Positions 34,045 to 43,348 of a stretch of DNA of 64,000 nt are shown here, in pieces (the stretch's first letter is position 1; every line of letters starts with the position of its first letter). The stretch is taken from the NCBI RefSeq assembly GCF_010389155.1, contig NC_057762.1, forward strand, positions 28,456,055 to 28,520,054. The letters are read 5' to 3'. The translations under genes and the position numbers were made by a program. Source of the stretch: Erigeron canadensis. Its lineage: Eukaryota > Streptophyta > Magnoliopsida > Asterales > Asteraceae. Under the pieces are notes generated by a model. That model made no database searches. It was not told the DNA's origin and was given only the letters and a program-made list of their open reading frames with translations.

Positions 34045-34520
34045 GGACGTTACAAATTCGCTAAGAGCATGTTGTGTGTTTTTCTGCTTTTGACCGCATT
34101 CGAGTTCTTGATCGGTTACTCCATGTGAGTTTCTTGCGTCCAATACTCTAGATCCAAAGAAGGGTCTTCCGGGTCGTAGTCTTGGAAAAAGACTTTGTCC
34201 CTTTCTTGCAAGATCACGTTATGTTGAATGATGCAAACATAGATCACATATTGCATCCGTTCTTTGTCCAATATCGTGATAGAAACCTAATAACTTTCCA
34301 CCGCTTTTTAAAAACACCAAATTCCCTCTCAATGTCCTTTTCGCGCCGACTACTGTTTTTTCTAAAAGAGCTTTTTTTTGTTATCAATCGGGTCGGTAAT
34401 ACTCTTAAAAAAAGTAGCATACTTCGGATAGATGTCATTGGTCAAATAGTACCCGACCTGTTAGGAGTTGTCATTCGCATAAAAAGAAGTTGCGAAACAT
34501 ATCTATACCTATATCTATAT
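34045..34520 (-). pseudogene. PIF/Harbinger transposase remnant (DDE part)
   Basis: Minus-strand translation shows YYLTNDIYPKYATFFKSI, DPIDNKKKLF, then RKDIEREFGVFKKRWKVIR, then CIIQHNVILQE, then an EYWTQETHM-like stretch. These are the hallmark C-terminal blocks of plant PIF/Harbinger (HARBI1-like) nucleases, whose third catalytic acidic residue is in the D(I/V)ER(A/E)FG helix. Several in-frame stops and frame changes show it is dead. The frame runs into the outer LTR element at 34044 and resumes at 27509. The N-terminal half beyond about 34520 is lost in microsatellite DNA. Confidence 0.75.
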
Positions 34521-34560
34521 CTATATGACTATATCTATATCTATATCTATCTATACTACT
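34497..34560. repeat. TATATC microsatellite
   Basis: Roughly ten copies of (ctatat) / (ctatatcta), bridging the Harbinger remnant and a Helitron-like 5' end at 34550. Confidence 0.8.
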
Positions 34561-34855
34561 ATATAAAGCAAACTACCCACCCCTTTTAAGTAATTAAGAT
34601 TTTAAAATGACCATATTACCTCTCTTCTTTATTCACTAATTTAAAGATCTATACATATTTACCTATAATACCCTTAGTTAAATAAATTACAACATAAATC
34701 ATCCAACCATTAAAGAATCATATTAACCTCACTTACATCAATTAATTTACATTTACCACCACCGTCAACGTCACACATTGTGCCACCACCACCGCCGTCA
34801 CCACACCTTTGTTGCTACCACCATCACGTCGCAAGGTGCGGATATCCGTTTAATA
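34550..34855 (+). mobile_element. Eroded small Helitron-like sequence
   Basis: The 5' end tctatactactatataaagc resembles plant Helitron 5' termini (TCTATACTA...). The 3' part (caccaccaccgccgtcacca, then cgtcgcaaggtgcgg) resembles the usual cgtcgcaacgcgcggg hairpin region but lacks CTAG. Probably a degraded non-autonomous copy. Confidence 0.45.
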
Positions 34856-36206
34856 AAAATAAAATATACATAAGCAACTAAGTAAACAACCAAATCATAT
34901 AAATACATAACATAAATCAAGTAAACTTAAAATCTTGTAGGAGCGAAACCAGAAATAAGCCGTTTAAGAACGGACGGGCGACACTTTAATCACGTTAATG
35001 TCGCTATAGTGGAATTTGTAATTACAATTCTATTAGGTGTATAATGGAAAATTTTATATATAATTTTTGTTTTATAGTTAGATAATGAATTTTGAAATCA
35101 AACTAAACTCAGGGATGATATTAAAAGGGGATGAGGGTTCAATACCATCCTCAAAATTTATATTGTCGTTGAACTTTAAGTTTTTTCTTCATGAATTTCT
35201 AAATATTTTATATATTTTTTTTTTGAAGTTTGCCTCTTTATGGTTCTTTTAATGAATTTTTTAACTTCCCTCTCTATTGTATCTTTTTTTTACGGTCCTA
35301 ATTAAACTAATAAGATAATTAAGTTGAATGGAGAAAATAACATTAATTATCAAAAGTGTGTGATTTAGAATTCTAACAAAATTATCCGTTACAGAGTATT
35401 AATATTATTTTTATTTATAGTCCAATTTCCATGTAACAATAATTAGCTCAACCCGATTACGCGGACAAGTAGAATTTATATTAAAATCACAATTTATTTA
35501 AAAATTATAATATATAAATTACATTAGTTATATTAAAAATATAATAATAAATTAATAATTCAAATCTCATCCTCTAACTCTAAATAGTATTAGAAATAAT
35601 AAATTTTAATTCACAAATTATTTCCTATTTCAATAAACCCTTCTAATAACACTTAATATTTTACTTATGAGTTATGACATTGAAAGGAAAAAAATTAGCT
35701 ATATAATTTAAAGAAGATACTATGGAAAAAAATTAACTAAATAATTATAGGAATTTTGATTTTTAGTCTTTTTTTTCTTCTTAAAATATAAAGTAAAATA
35801 AAAACTTTCTATGAATATCTACTAAAATTATTTTAAAATTATAAGATTTCAGTTTCCATTTTTTCTATGTTTTACCTTCTTTTGATTTTATTTTTTTTGT
35901 GATGTCATAAAATTATCAAAATAATATATTAACATGTAATATATGAAAATTTTCTTTTAAAATAAAATGACTTCATCACAATTTTTTTTTTTATTATTAT
36001 TAATATAAGAGACTATGAATAAAAACAATTTAACATGCAAATAATCCCAAAAAATAACAAAGTTGAAAATATGACTACTTATACTGCAAACTTTAGATAA
36101 AATCATGCATCTCAATCTTTTCCATCTCAATTTAGGTTTACATATATAGAAACAAAATTCATCACACTTAAGATGATCATGGCTTGTTTTGAAGAGTGTC
36201 TAGACT
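34856..36206. repeat. AT-rich intergenic DNA; dispersed repeat copy 1
   Basis: No gene is seen. The part from about 35440 to 36010 is a diverged direct copy of 38760-39300. Shared blocks include attataatatataaatt-aca, aataataaattttaat, tttcctatttcaat and a ttttgatttttagt block, in the same order. Probably two copies of one old transposon. Confidence 0.6.
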
Positions 36207-36642
36207 CTATAGACCATTACATCGACAATGATGCCAAACGCAAACGGGAAACACTCCAAAAGGACATCTCATGATAGACTTACAATCATCATCGATATTG
36301 CATTTTGTTTCTTCGTTGGTTTGGACAGTTGAAGTTGGTACACATCGACAAAGATTCCAAACGCATATAGGAGTCTGCTTTGGATCACACTCCATTGATT
36401 TACAATCAGCATCGATCATACACTTAATACTTGCATCAGCGAATCGGGGGAAGTTCATCATACCTGTCACAAACACACACACAAAAAATAAAATATTTCA
36501 AATTTAACATTACATTAAGATTAATGTGCATGATTTAAAATAAAACTACATGTGAGTGTTGTATTAAATGAAAAAATGGTTAACCGGAAACGAAAACTAA
36601 AGTGACAACGAAGAAAGACATTCTTGAGCAAATTCTCTCCAT
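36207..36642 (-). CDS. Secreted two-unit cysteine-rich peptide (DEFL/NCR-like)
   Basis: Two exons, 36642-36585 and 36463-36207, join in frame to 104 aa. Exon 1 is a signal peptide (RMSFFVVTLVFVSG), and the intron follows it, the layout typical of plant defensin-like and nodule cysteine-rich peptide genes. The mature part has two six-cysteine units: C34-x5-C-x4-C-x7-C-x4-C-x-C60 and C74-x5-C-x5-C-x7-C-x4-C-x-C101. They share CxIDxDCKS and CVWxxCRC, so they arose by internal duplication. Such peptides act outside the cell as antimicrobials or signals; the role here is unknown. It lies alone in an 18-kb transposon region with a TATA tract upstream. No exact family is recognised. Confidence 0.75.
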
Positions 36643-36699
36643 GCTTATAGTTAGAAAATATTAGTGATTTTTATAATTTGATTACTTAGAAGCTACTCG

Positions 36700-36742
36700 T
36701 GTAATGAAAAAAAGTAGCTAGGATATATATATATATAGTACG
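36700..36742 (-). promoter_or_regulatory. TATA tract upstream of the cysteine-rich peptide gene
   Basis: A TATATATATATA run on the minus strand at 36724-36738, about 85 bp above the start codon, is a plausible TATA box. Simple TA repeats are common here, so the assignment is tentative. Confidence 0.35.
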
Positions 36743-36859
36743 AGTAGAGAGCTTCTCAAATCTCAATCATCAATAGAGAATAATGTATACATTAACTTCC
36801 TTGAATTTCAATTAAAAGAGAATATTGTATACATTAATGTTCTTATTCAATTTGGTTTA

Positions 36860-37293
36860 GGGAAAAATCCATAAAAAGGTAACCTATTTACATGAATTTT
36901 CTATTAAAGTTAACCTATTTTGTTTTCGTCTATTTAAAGGATCATATTTTCAAAAAGTTCCTAATAAAGGGTATCACGTTAGTTTTTGACAGACGGGGCT
37001 CGTTAAGTGCCACGTCATCGATGCCACGTCATCAGTTTTGCTGACGTGGCACTTTGACTTTGAGGTGACACTTAACTTGACTTTGACCGGTCAAAGTCAA
37101 GTGCCACGTCAGCAAAACTGATGACGTGGCATCGATGATGTGGCACTTAACGAGTTCCGTCTGTCAAAAACTAACGAGATACCCTTTATTAGAAATTTTT
37201 TGAAAATAGAATCCTTTAAATATACGAAAACAAAATAGGTTACCTTTAATAGAAAAATCGTGTAAATAAATTACCTTTTTATGGATCTAACCC
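36860..37293. mobile_element. 434-bp foldback MITE, near-perfect 9-bp TSD
   Basis: Nearly the whole element is an inverted repeat (arms about 200 bp) closing on ttgactttgaccggtcaaag at the centre. Ends gggaaaaatccataaaaagg and the inverse of ccttttttatggatctaaccc. Flanks are tttggttta (36851-36859) and ttcggttta (37294-37302), a 9-bp target duplication with one change. The outer arms match the 1.43-kb element at 11373-12805. Palindromic gatgacgtggca/tgccacgtcatc words fill the inner arms. Confidence 0.85.
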
Positions 37294-37360
37294 TTCGGTT
37301 TATTGTCTCATATTTTGAAGAATCAAATTCAAAAAAATTGGGATTAGTAATTAGGTTGAA

Positions 37361-37622
37361 CTAGCACGGTACCCGCGCGATGCGGCGGTAGTCATGGCGG
37401 CGACAGTTGGTGATGGAGTGACGTTGAGTTGTGTATATAATTGATGTAAAGGGTTAATGGACATATTTTTTAAAACATAAATGATTGATATTGTAATTTA
37501 ATCGTTAAGGTTAAGGAGGTATTGAATGCGAAAGTATTTTAATGGGTGCCAAGTGAAAATATTACATATTTTTAACATTATCAAAAACAAAAAGAGCTAT
37601 TCTTTTTATAATATAGTATAGA
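37361..37622 (-). mobile_element. 262-bp non-autonomous Helitron
   Basis: Read on the minus strand it begins TCTATACTATATTATAAAAA and ends ccgcatcgcgcgggtaccgt followed by gCTAG, with the GC-rich hairpin (CCGC...GCGG) about 10 bases before CTAG. The flanking bases are A (5') and T (3'), the A|T insertion of Helitrons, with no target duplication. All canonical terminal features are present; there is no coding sequence. Confidence 0.88.
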
Positions 37623-37650
37623 TTAGCATTTATCAATATCTATATCTATA

Positions 37651-38241
37651 TCCATATTACCTATATAAATAAACTACCTCATCCCCCATTTAACTCTCTA
37701 TCTTTGAATTACCTAATATACCATTTACATTTAAACTAACTCCACACACCTTATCCCTGAAATTCCGAAATTACCCTTAATAAAATAAAAAATAACCCAC
37801 AATTACCTAAAACCCATATTGTTATAAAATCTCCATGAACTCTAAAATTATTGCTGAAGGTATTGCTACGGATAAGAAAAAACATCTTAATTGTCAAAGA
37901 TTATATTACAAAATGTTTAAACAATAATTACCTTTTTATAACTCACGAAATTACGAACCAATTATGTCCTTTGTATATTAGTATTAAATTTTAATCTTTG
38001 ACTATTTATTTTTTTTATTGTCTTGGTCTCCTCCCCTACAATTGTAAGTGGTTATTTTTCATGGTTAGTGTTTGCACTTCATTATTTTTTTGCACCTAAT
38101 CCGCGACTTATTTTTAGAATGATATATACGGTTAGATCCTGCATTGACGCATCTCATGAAAGTAAACTGAACGCTATAAACCGTTACGGTGTCTAAAGCG
38201 TTATAGACCGTCGCCGCTGCAACGCGCGGACACCACTCTAG
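37651..38241 (+). mobile_element. 591-bp non-autonomous Helitron
   Basis: Begins tccatattacctatataaat after an A and ends gccgctgcaacgcgcggaca, then ccactCTAG before a T (38242). The 3' hairpin sequence and CTAG are canonical. The start is less certain because it follows a (tatatc)n tract, but TC after A fits. It lies 28 bp from the oppositely oriented copy at 37361-37622. Confidence 0.75.
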
Positions 38242-39680
38242 TTGTATCATTATTATTGATGACACTAACAATATAAGATATATTTAGTGATTTCGATAGG
38301 TAGCCTAATGAAGAGCGACAATACGACATGCGACATAAAAGTATAGACTGCGGTAACTTGGTCGTACGTGATATCAATCGATTGATGGAGCGCCGAAAAT
38401 AGGTGATCAAAGAATATATTGAAGTATCTTGAAACGTCAAAAAGATTACTAAGACTAGAGATTTTAGAGCACCATGAGATCTCATCAAGTAGAATGAGAA
38501 AAAAAAAACTTTTCGGAAACCACCGTCTATTTTAAATAACGGTATATACTAGCCAGAATTATTGATATCGGAGGATATATACTCCGGTAATTTTAATCTC
38601 GGTTTTTCTTCGGTATTCTTACTATTCAATACCGGCCGGTATTTCTGGTATTCTTGGTATCTTCTGATATTACCGTTCCAGTATTTCCGGTATTTTCAAA
38701 AAAAAAAAATGAATTTTTTATAGTTATTTTTATGATACTTTAATGCTATTTTTTTTATACTAACTAATCAACCCGCATAATATGAATAGAATTTGGTGTT
38801 AAAATTACAGTTTGTTTAGAAGTCATAATATATAAATCACATTTCTTATATTAAAAATCTGATGATAAATTGATTATTCAATTCTCATATTTCTAACTCC
38901 AAAATAAAATTACAATAATAAATTTTAATCTACAAATTCGTTTTCTATTTCAATATCAACCCTTTTGCTAACACTTAACATTTCATTTAAGTTACAATGA
39001 CATCGAAAGAAAAAAAATAGTTATATAAAAAAATACTATGAAAAGTTTAATTAATTATATAGGTTTTGATTTTTAGTTTCTATTCCTCCTAAATAATTAA
39101 GTAAATTAAAAACTTTCCATATACTAAAATTATGTTAAAATCATTATATCTTGAAATAAGTTTGAAATTGTTTTGTTTTATCTATTTTTTTGGATGATAT
39201 CATAAAAACATTAAGATAATATATTAACATACTATGGAAAAAAAATTTTAAAAAAAATGTCATCATCACAATTTTCTTTTATTAATATAAGAGATTTGTG
39301 AACTTTAAAACTTATATTTTGTTGTAAAATAACTATTTGCTATCATTTTTTGGTGGATTATAATTGTATTTTGACTATTTTCGTTAAATTATAACAAGAT
39401 TTGTAGGATATTTATAAAAAAAATCAAAATAAGTTAAAATAATCGTATCAGCCGGTATTTTTGTTAATACCGATAATATCAAAAAAAATTCTACATCGAT
39501 ATGACTAAAATATCAATTTTTAAAACATTAATAGAAAACCGAGGCAGAAGATTTAGAAGATTGCTGGCCAAAGTTGACCACTCAACTACAGCGAGTTGCC
39601 AAAAAGATAAATGTGAAAGAAAATGATTATAATATGTAAATCAATTTTTCTAAATATAATTTAAAGGCTATATATAATAA
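38242..39680. repeat. Intergenic; dispersed repeat copy 2 and CGGTAT cluster
   Basis: No gene is seen. 38500-38700 is dense in ccggtatt/aataccgg words, and a shorter cluster recurs at 39445-39480 (gccggtatttttgttaatac). Between them, 38760-39300 is the second copy of the AT-rich repeat at 35440-36010. The two clusters may be eroded ends of one transposon that includes the repeat. Confidence 0.5.
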
Positions 39681-40075
39681 GGGTTAAGTGCGCCGGAATG
39701 CAGTTAACTAATCCTGAAAAGTTATTGTGTGCACGAACTCTAAGTCGGCTTTATTATATTCCGGAAACTTCTTCAAGAGTCCCATAGTAAACAAAAGTTA
39801 CCGGGTAAGAAGTTAGTCGGTCACCACTTTTACGTTGACCCGTTGACTGCTTACGTGACATGCACACAATAACTTTTTGGGATTAGTTTATGCACACAGT
39901 AAAAAAATATATGAAAATAAACAAGTTTTATGTGAAGTAACCGGTCTCACATCCGTTTTATGTTCACAATAAACATAATTTCAAGTTTCCTGGATACAAT
40001 AAAGCCGACCTAAAGTTCGTGCACACAATAACTTTTGGTGATTAGTTGACTGCATTTGGGCGCACTTAGTGCTCT
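39681..40075. mobile_element. 395-bp foldback MITE
   Basis: Left arm gggttaagtgcgccggaatg..., with gttattgtgtgcacgaact and ggctttatta. The right arm is its imperfect inverse, ending gcgcacttagtgctct, about 95 bp. The centre is unique. A target duplication is not clear. Non-coding. Confidence 0.75.
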
Positions 40076-40383
40076 ACTCAAATACAAGTTAGCAACAAAT
40101 CATCCAATTAATTCTTATCAAAGATATCACTTAATTTTAATTATAATTACGGTATATGGAAAAGTTTTATAACATATCTTCTTTAATAACCCGTTTTTTT
40201 AGAATGGCTTTAATCATCCATTTAATGACTAAAATATTAGGTCACACGTTACTAAAATCATCTAAAAAAGTAAATAAATTAAATTAAATTAAGAGGTACG
40301 TAATTACTCTTAATTTTTATAATCTTATCCTATAATTTGTTTATCAAATATATTATCATGACACATTTATCATTATATGAACT

Positions 40384-42112
40384 AACATTATTAGACATAT
40401 ATTAGTTTCCATTTATCATGTTTCCATAGTATTAGTTTCCTTCCTTTGATTTAGACTACTCTATAACTATAGCCTCTTGTAATCCTTATGAATCATAATC
40501 AAATACAATAACCTATAAGGTTTCATATGGTATCAGAGATCAAACTGTAAGTGGGTCTATAAGTTGAAGAGAGATCAAATTGGGGTTGTAAAACGTTACA
40601 AAGCCCGCTTGGTTGCCAAAGGTTTTCAACAACACCCGACATCGATTATAAGGAGACTTTCAGCCCTGTTGTTAAAGTTGTCACCATCCGTCTTGTTCTT
40701 TCTCTAGCTGTTGCACAAAAATGGTCATTACGACAACTTGATGTCCAAAATGCCTTTCGAAGAAACAGTTTATTTAGAACAACCTGAAGGTTTTGTTGAT
40801 CCACACAAAACGGATCATGTATGTCGCTTACACAAGTCTCTATATGGCCTCAAATAGGCCCCCCGAGCGTGGTTCCAACGATTATCAAGCACTCTTCAAC
40901 ACCTTGGATTCACATGCTCAAAAACAGATCCATCTCTATTCATCTATTCCATGGGTGACACACTAATGTACATGCTTGTCTACGTTGATGACATTGTGTT
41001 AACTGGGAACAACCCCAATGGCATTGACCATGTGGTGCGCTCCTTAGGCCACTACTTTGCAATTCAAGACATGGGCAAACTCTCTTATTTTTTGGGTGTT
41101 GAGATTACTTTACGTGGAGATAATATCATTCTATCACAACAGGAGTACATTCTTGAATTTCTTGATCGTGCAAACCTTTCTAAAGTCAATCCGATGCCAA
41201 CGCCGATTGCTCCTAATGCCAATCTCTCTCTAGGTGACAATCCCCTTTTTGATGATCCCGTCAAGTACCGTCAAATTGTTGGTGCACTTCAATATGTGAC
41301 TTTATCTCGTCCTGATATTGCTTATGCGGTTAACAAAGTATGCCGGTTTATGCATTCTCCCACGGTCAACCACTACTCTATGGTTAAAACACATACTTCG
41401 ATACTTGACTGTTAAGTATGGTCTACTAATACAACAACATTCGACAACCAGCTTACATGCGTACACCGGTGCCCATCACAATAACCTAAGTGCCTTTTCT
41501 GATGCTGACTGGGCTGGTTGCCCTAACGACCGTCGATCCACATGGGGATATGCTATATACATTGGATCAAATCTCATCTCCTGGTCTACGCGGAAGCAGA
41601 AAACTGTCTCTAGGTCGTCAACAGAGTCTGAATACAAAGCCTTGGCAGATACGGTTGCCGAACTTACATGGATACAAGCCCTCCTACATGAACTCCGAGT
41701 TCCATTGAAGAACATTCCCACGTTGTGGTGTGATGATCTAGGTGCGACATATCTTTCAGCAAATCCAGTTTTTCATGCACGTACGAAGAATGTTGAAGTA
41801 GATTTTCACTTTGTTCGAGAAAAAGTTGCAGAAAGAAAATTATCGATATAATTCATTTCTGCAGATGACCAGATTGCAGATGTCTTCACAAAGCCACTTT
41901 CAGCTGCTCGATTCCTCGCCATAAGATCCAAGCTAAAGGTTGCTCCCCGTCCTTAGCTTGCGGGGGGATATTAGACATATATTAGTTTCCATTTATTATG
42001 TTTCCATAATATTAGTTTCCTTCCTTTGATTTAGGCTACTCTATAAATATAGCCTCTTGTAATTTTTATGAATCATAATCGAATACAATAACCTATAAGG
42101 TTTCATAAACAT
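40384..42112 (+). mobile_element. Internally deleted Copia LTR retrotransposon
   Basis: Two 139-bp LTRs, 40389-40527 and 41969-42107, differ at only a few positions. Both begin TATTAGACAT and end GGTTTCATA, and an exact 5-bp target duplication, aacat, lies at 40384-40388 and 42108-42112. The primer-binding site tggtatcagag (tRNA-iMet type) follows the left LTR directly at 40528. A purine tract (gcggggggata) precedes the right LTR. Gag, protease and most of integrase are missing; only reverse transcriptase and RNase H remain, about 1.4 kb. Confidence 0.93.
40562..41935 (+). pseudogene. Copia reverse transcriptase-RNase H remnant
   Basis: Recognisable blocks in order: [48 protein letters not shown] (YVDD active site), [16 protein letters not shown], then RNase [18 protein letters not shown] and [15 protein letters not shown]. 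Damage: a short deletion after QNAF, an in-frame TAG where LYGLKQAP is expected (about 40856), and a one-base frame change near 41385. Not functional. This is the only coding part of the Copia element at 40389-42107. Confidence 0.9.
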
Positions 42113-43171
42113 GATATATCCTATGAATTAATCTTTTTAAAAATCTTCTTAAATACAAAATTAAAATTATGACATGTGACAATTTCAATAGATAGATCCA
42201 CAAAGAGAGTTGATATTGCCTAACTTGGAGGTGCAGTGTTAATGAAATTTACTTTTAAAAAAAGTTAATAAAATCACATTACATGTTTTGATGATTTTAG
42301 AAAAATTAATCATTTTCCACAAAATAATTAACACTGTCATGTCAAAATTGTTAGGGTTAGAATATACATTTAAACCTGCTACATAGCCCGGATCAAATGT
42401 TATTTATACTCGATGCCTAGTTAATGGAAATGTAATTGATTTTCAAACCATACAAAGTGTAAGTTATTAACTTTTTATCATTAGATTTGTTTTTTTAACA
42501 GTTATCCGACATTAGATTATAATTCACCATATAAGAATGAAATATTGTATTTCTTTTGAGACTATAAGATATACCATGTAATCATTTCATTCGGAGTGTT
42601 TGTGCCAACACGGAGTTCGGCATTGGTTTTCATTTCCTATTGTGGAGTTCATTTTTTTTGCCATTACAAGTGATTCAAAGAAAAACTATTATGACATGAT
42701 AGTGTGAAAAGTCAACATGTGGCCCACGTTAATAAGGATATGACACCCGCTATTTGATCTACCCTTATATGTCATTAACCTTGTTAAAAAAACAATAAAT
42801 TAAACCAAGCACAAAATTTTTACACTTAATTAGTTAAATTTAATTTGTGATTAATTAATGCTAAATGAAGCTTTTAGGGCTTCACTTAACGTGCATAAAA
42901 AGGTTATACAATTCTATATTAAATATCGGCTGCCGATTTTTATGGTAAGTGTACAACTAATTAATGCATTTTAACGAAAGGCCTTGGGGCTTTGTTTAAC
43001 AAAACCCATAAATAAAAAGGTATCAAGTATATTTTTATAGGGGAGTTTGCGAGCAGGAAACATGTTTTATCTACTGTTAAAAACATGTTGGTTTTCCGAT
43101 AAATAATTATCTTTTGTGGAAAAAACTTGTCAAAATCATCCAAGAATAAACTTGACACACCGGAACTAAAA
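42113..43171. other. Intergenic, upstream of the CHCH-like gene
   Basis: AT-rich DNA with no recognised gene or terminal repeat. The last part must contain the promoter of the small gene at 43172. No clear TATA box was assigned. Confidence 0.4.
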
Positions 43172-43348
43172 ATGGAGGACACAACCGGCGTGATGACGAA
43201 GAAGAAAACAATCCCATCGGGATGCGACGTCGAAGCATTGAAAAAATGTTTAGAAGAAAACAAAGGCGATTACATCAAATGTCAATCTCATATCGAAGCT
43301 TTCAAGTCCTCTTGTTCTATCAAAAAACCTCCTTCAACTTCAGCGTGA
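43172..43348 (+). CDS. Small CHCH-like (twin-cysteine) protein
   Basis: Intronless, 58 aa from ATG 43172; upstream in-frame codons lack another ATG. Sequence features: SGCDVEALKKCLEENKGDY then KCQSHIEAFKSSC, giving C18-x7-C26 and C37-x10-C48 within two short helices, followed by a Ser/Pro tail. This fits small CHCH/Cox19-like plant proteins, generally soluble proteins of the mitochondrial intermembrane space held by two disulphides. The spacing is not the strict twin Cx9C, so the exact subfamily is uncertain. The LEENKGDxxKCQSHIEAF core is well conserved in plants as I know them. Confidence 0.78.
   Translation: MEDTTGVMTKKKTIPSGCDVEALKKCLEENKGDYIKCQSHIEAFKSSCSIKKPPSTSA

Noticed and set aside
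36207..36482. Reading the cysteine-rich frame as a single exon from an internal start
   Set aside because: The upstream part of that frame (before 36463) is intron sequence with CACACA repeats; splicing to 36585-36642 gives a proper signal peptide and is preferred.
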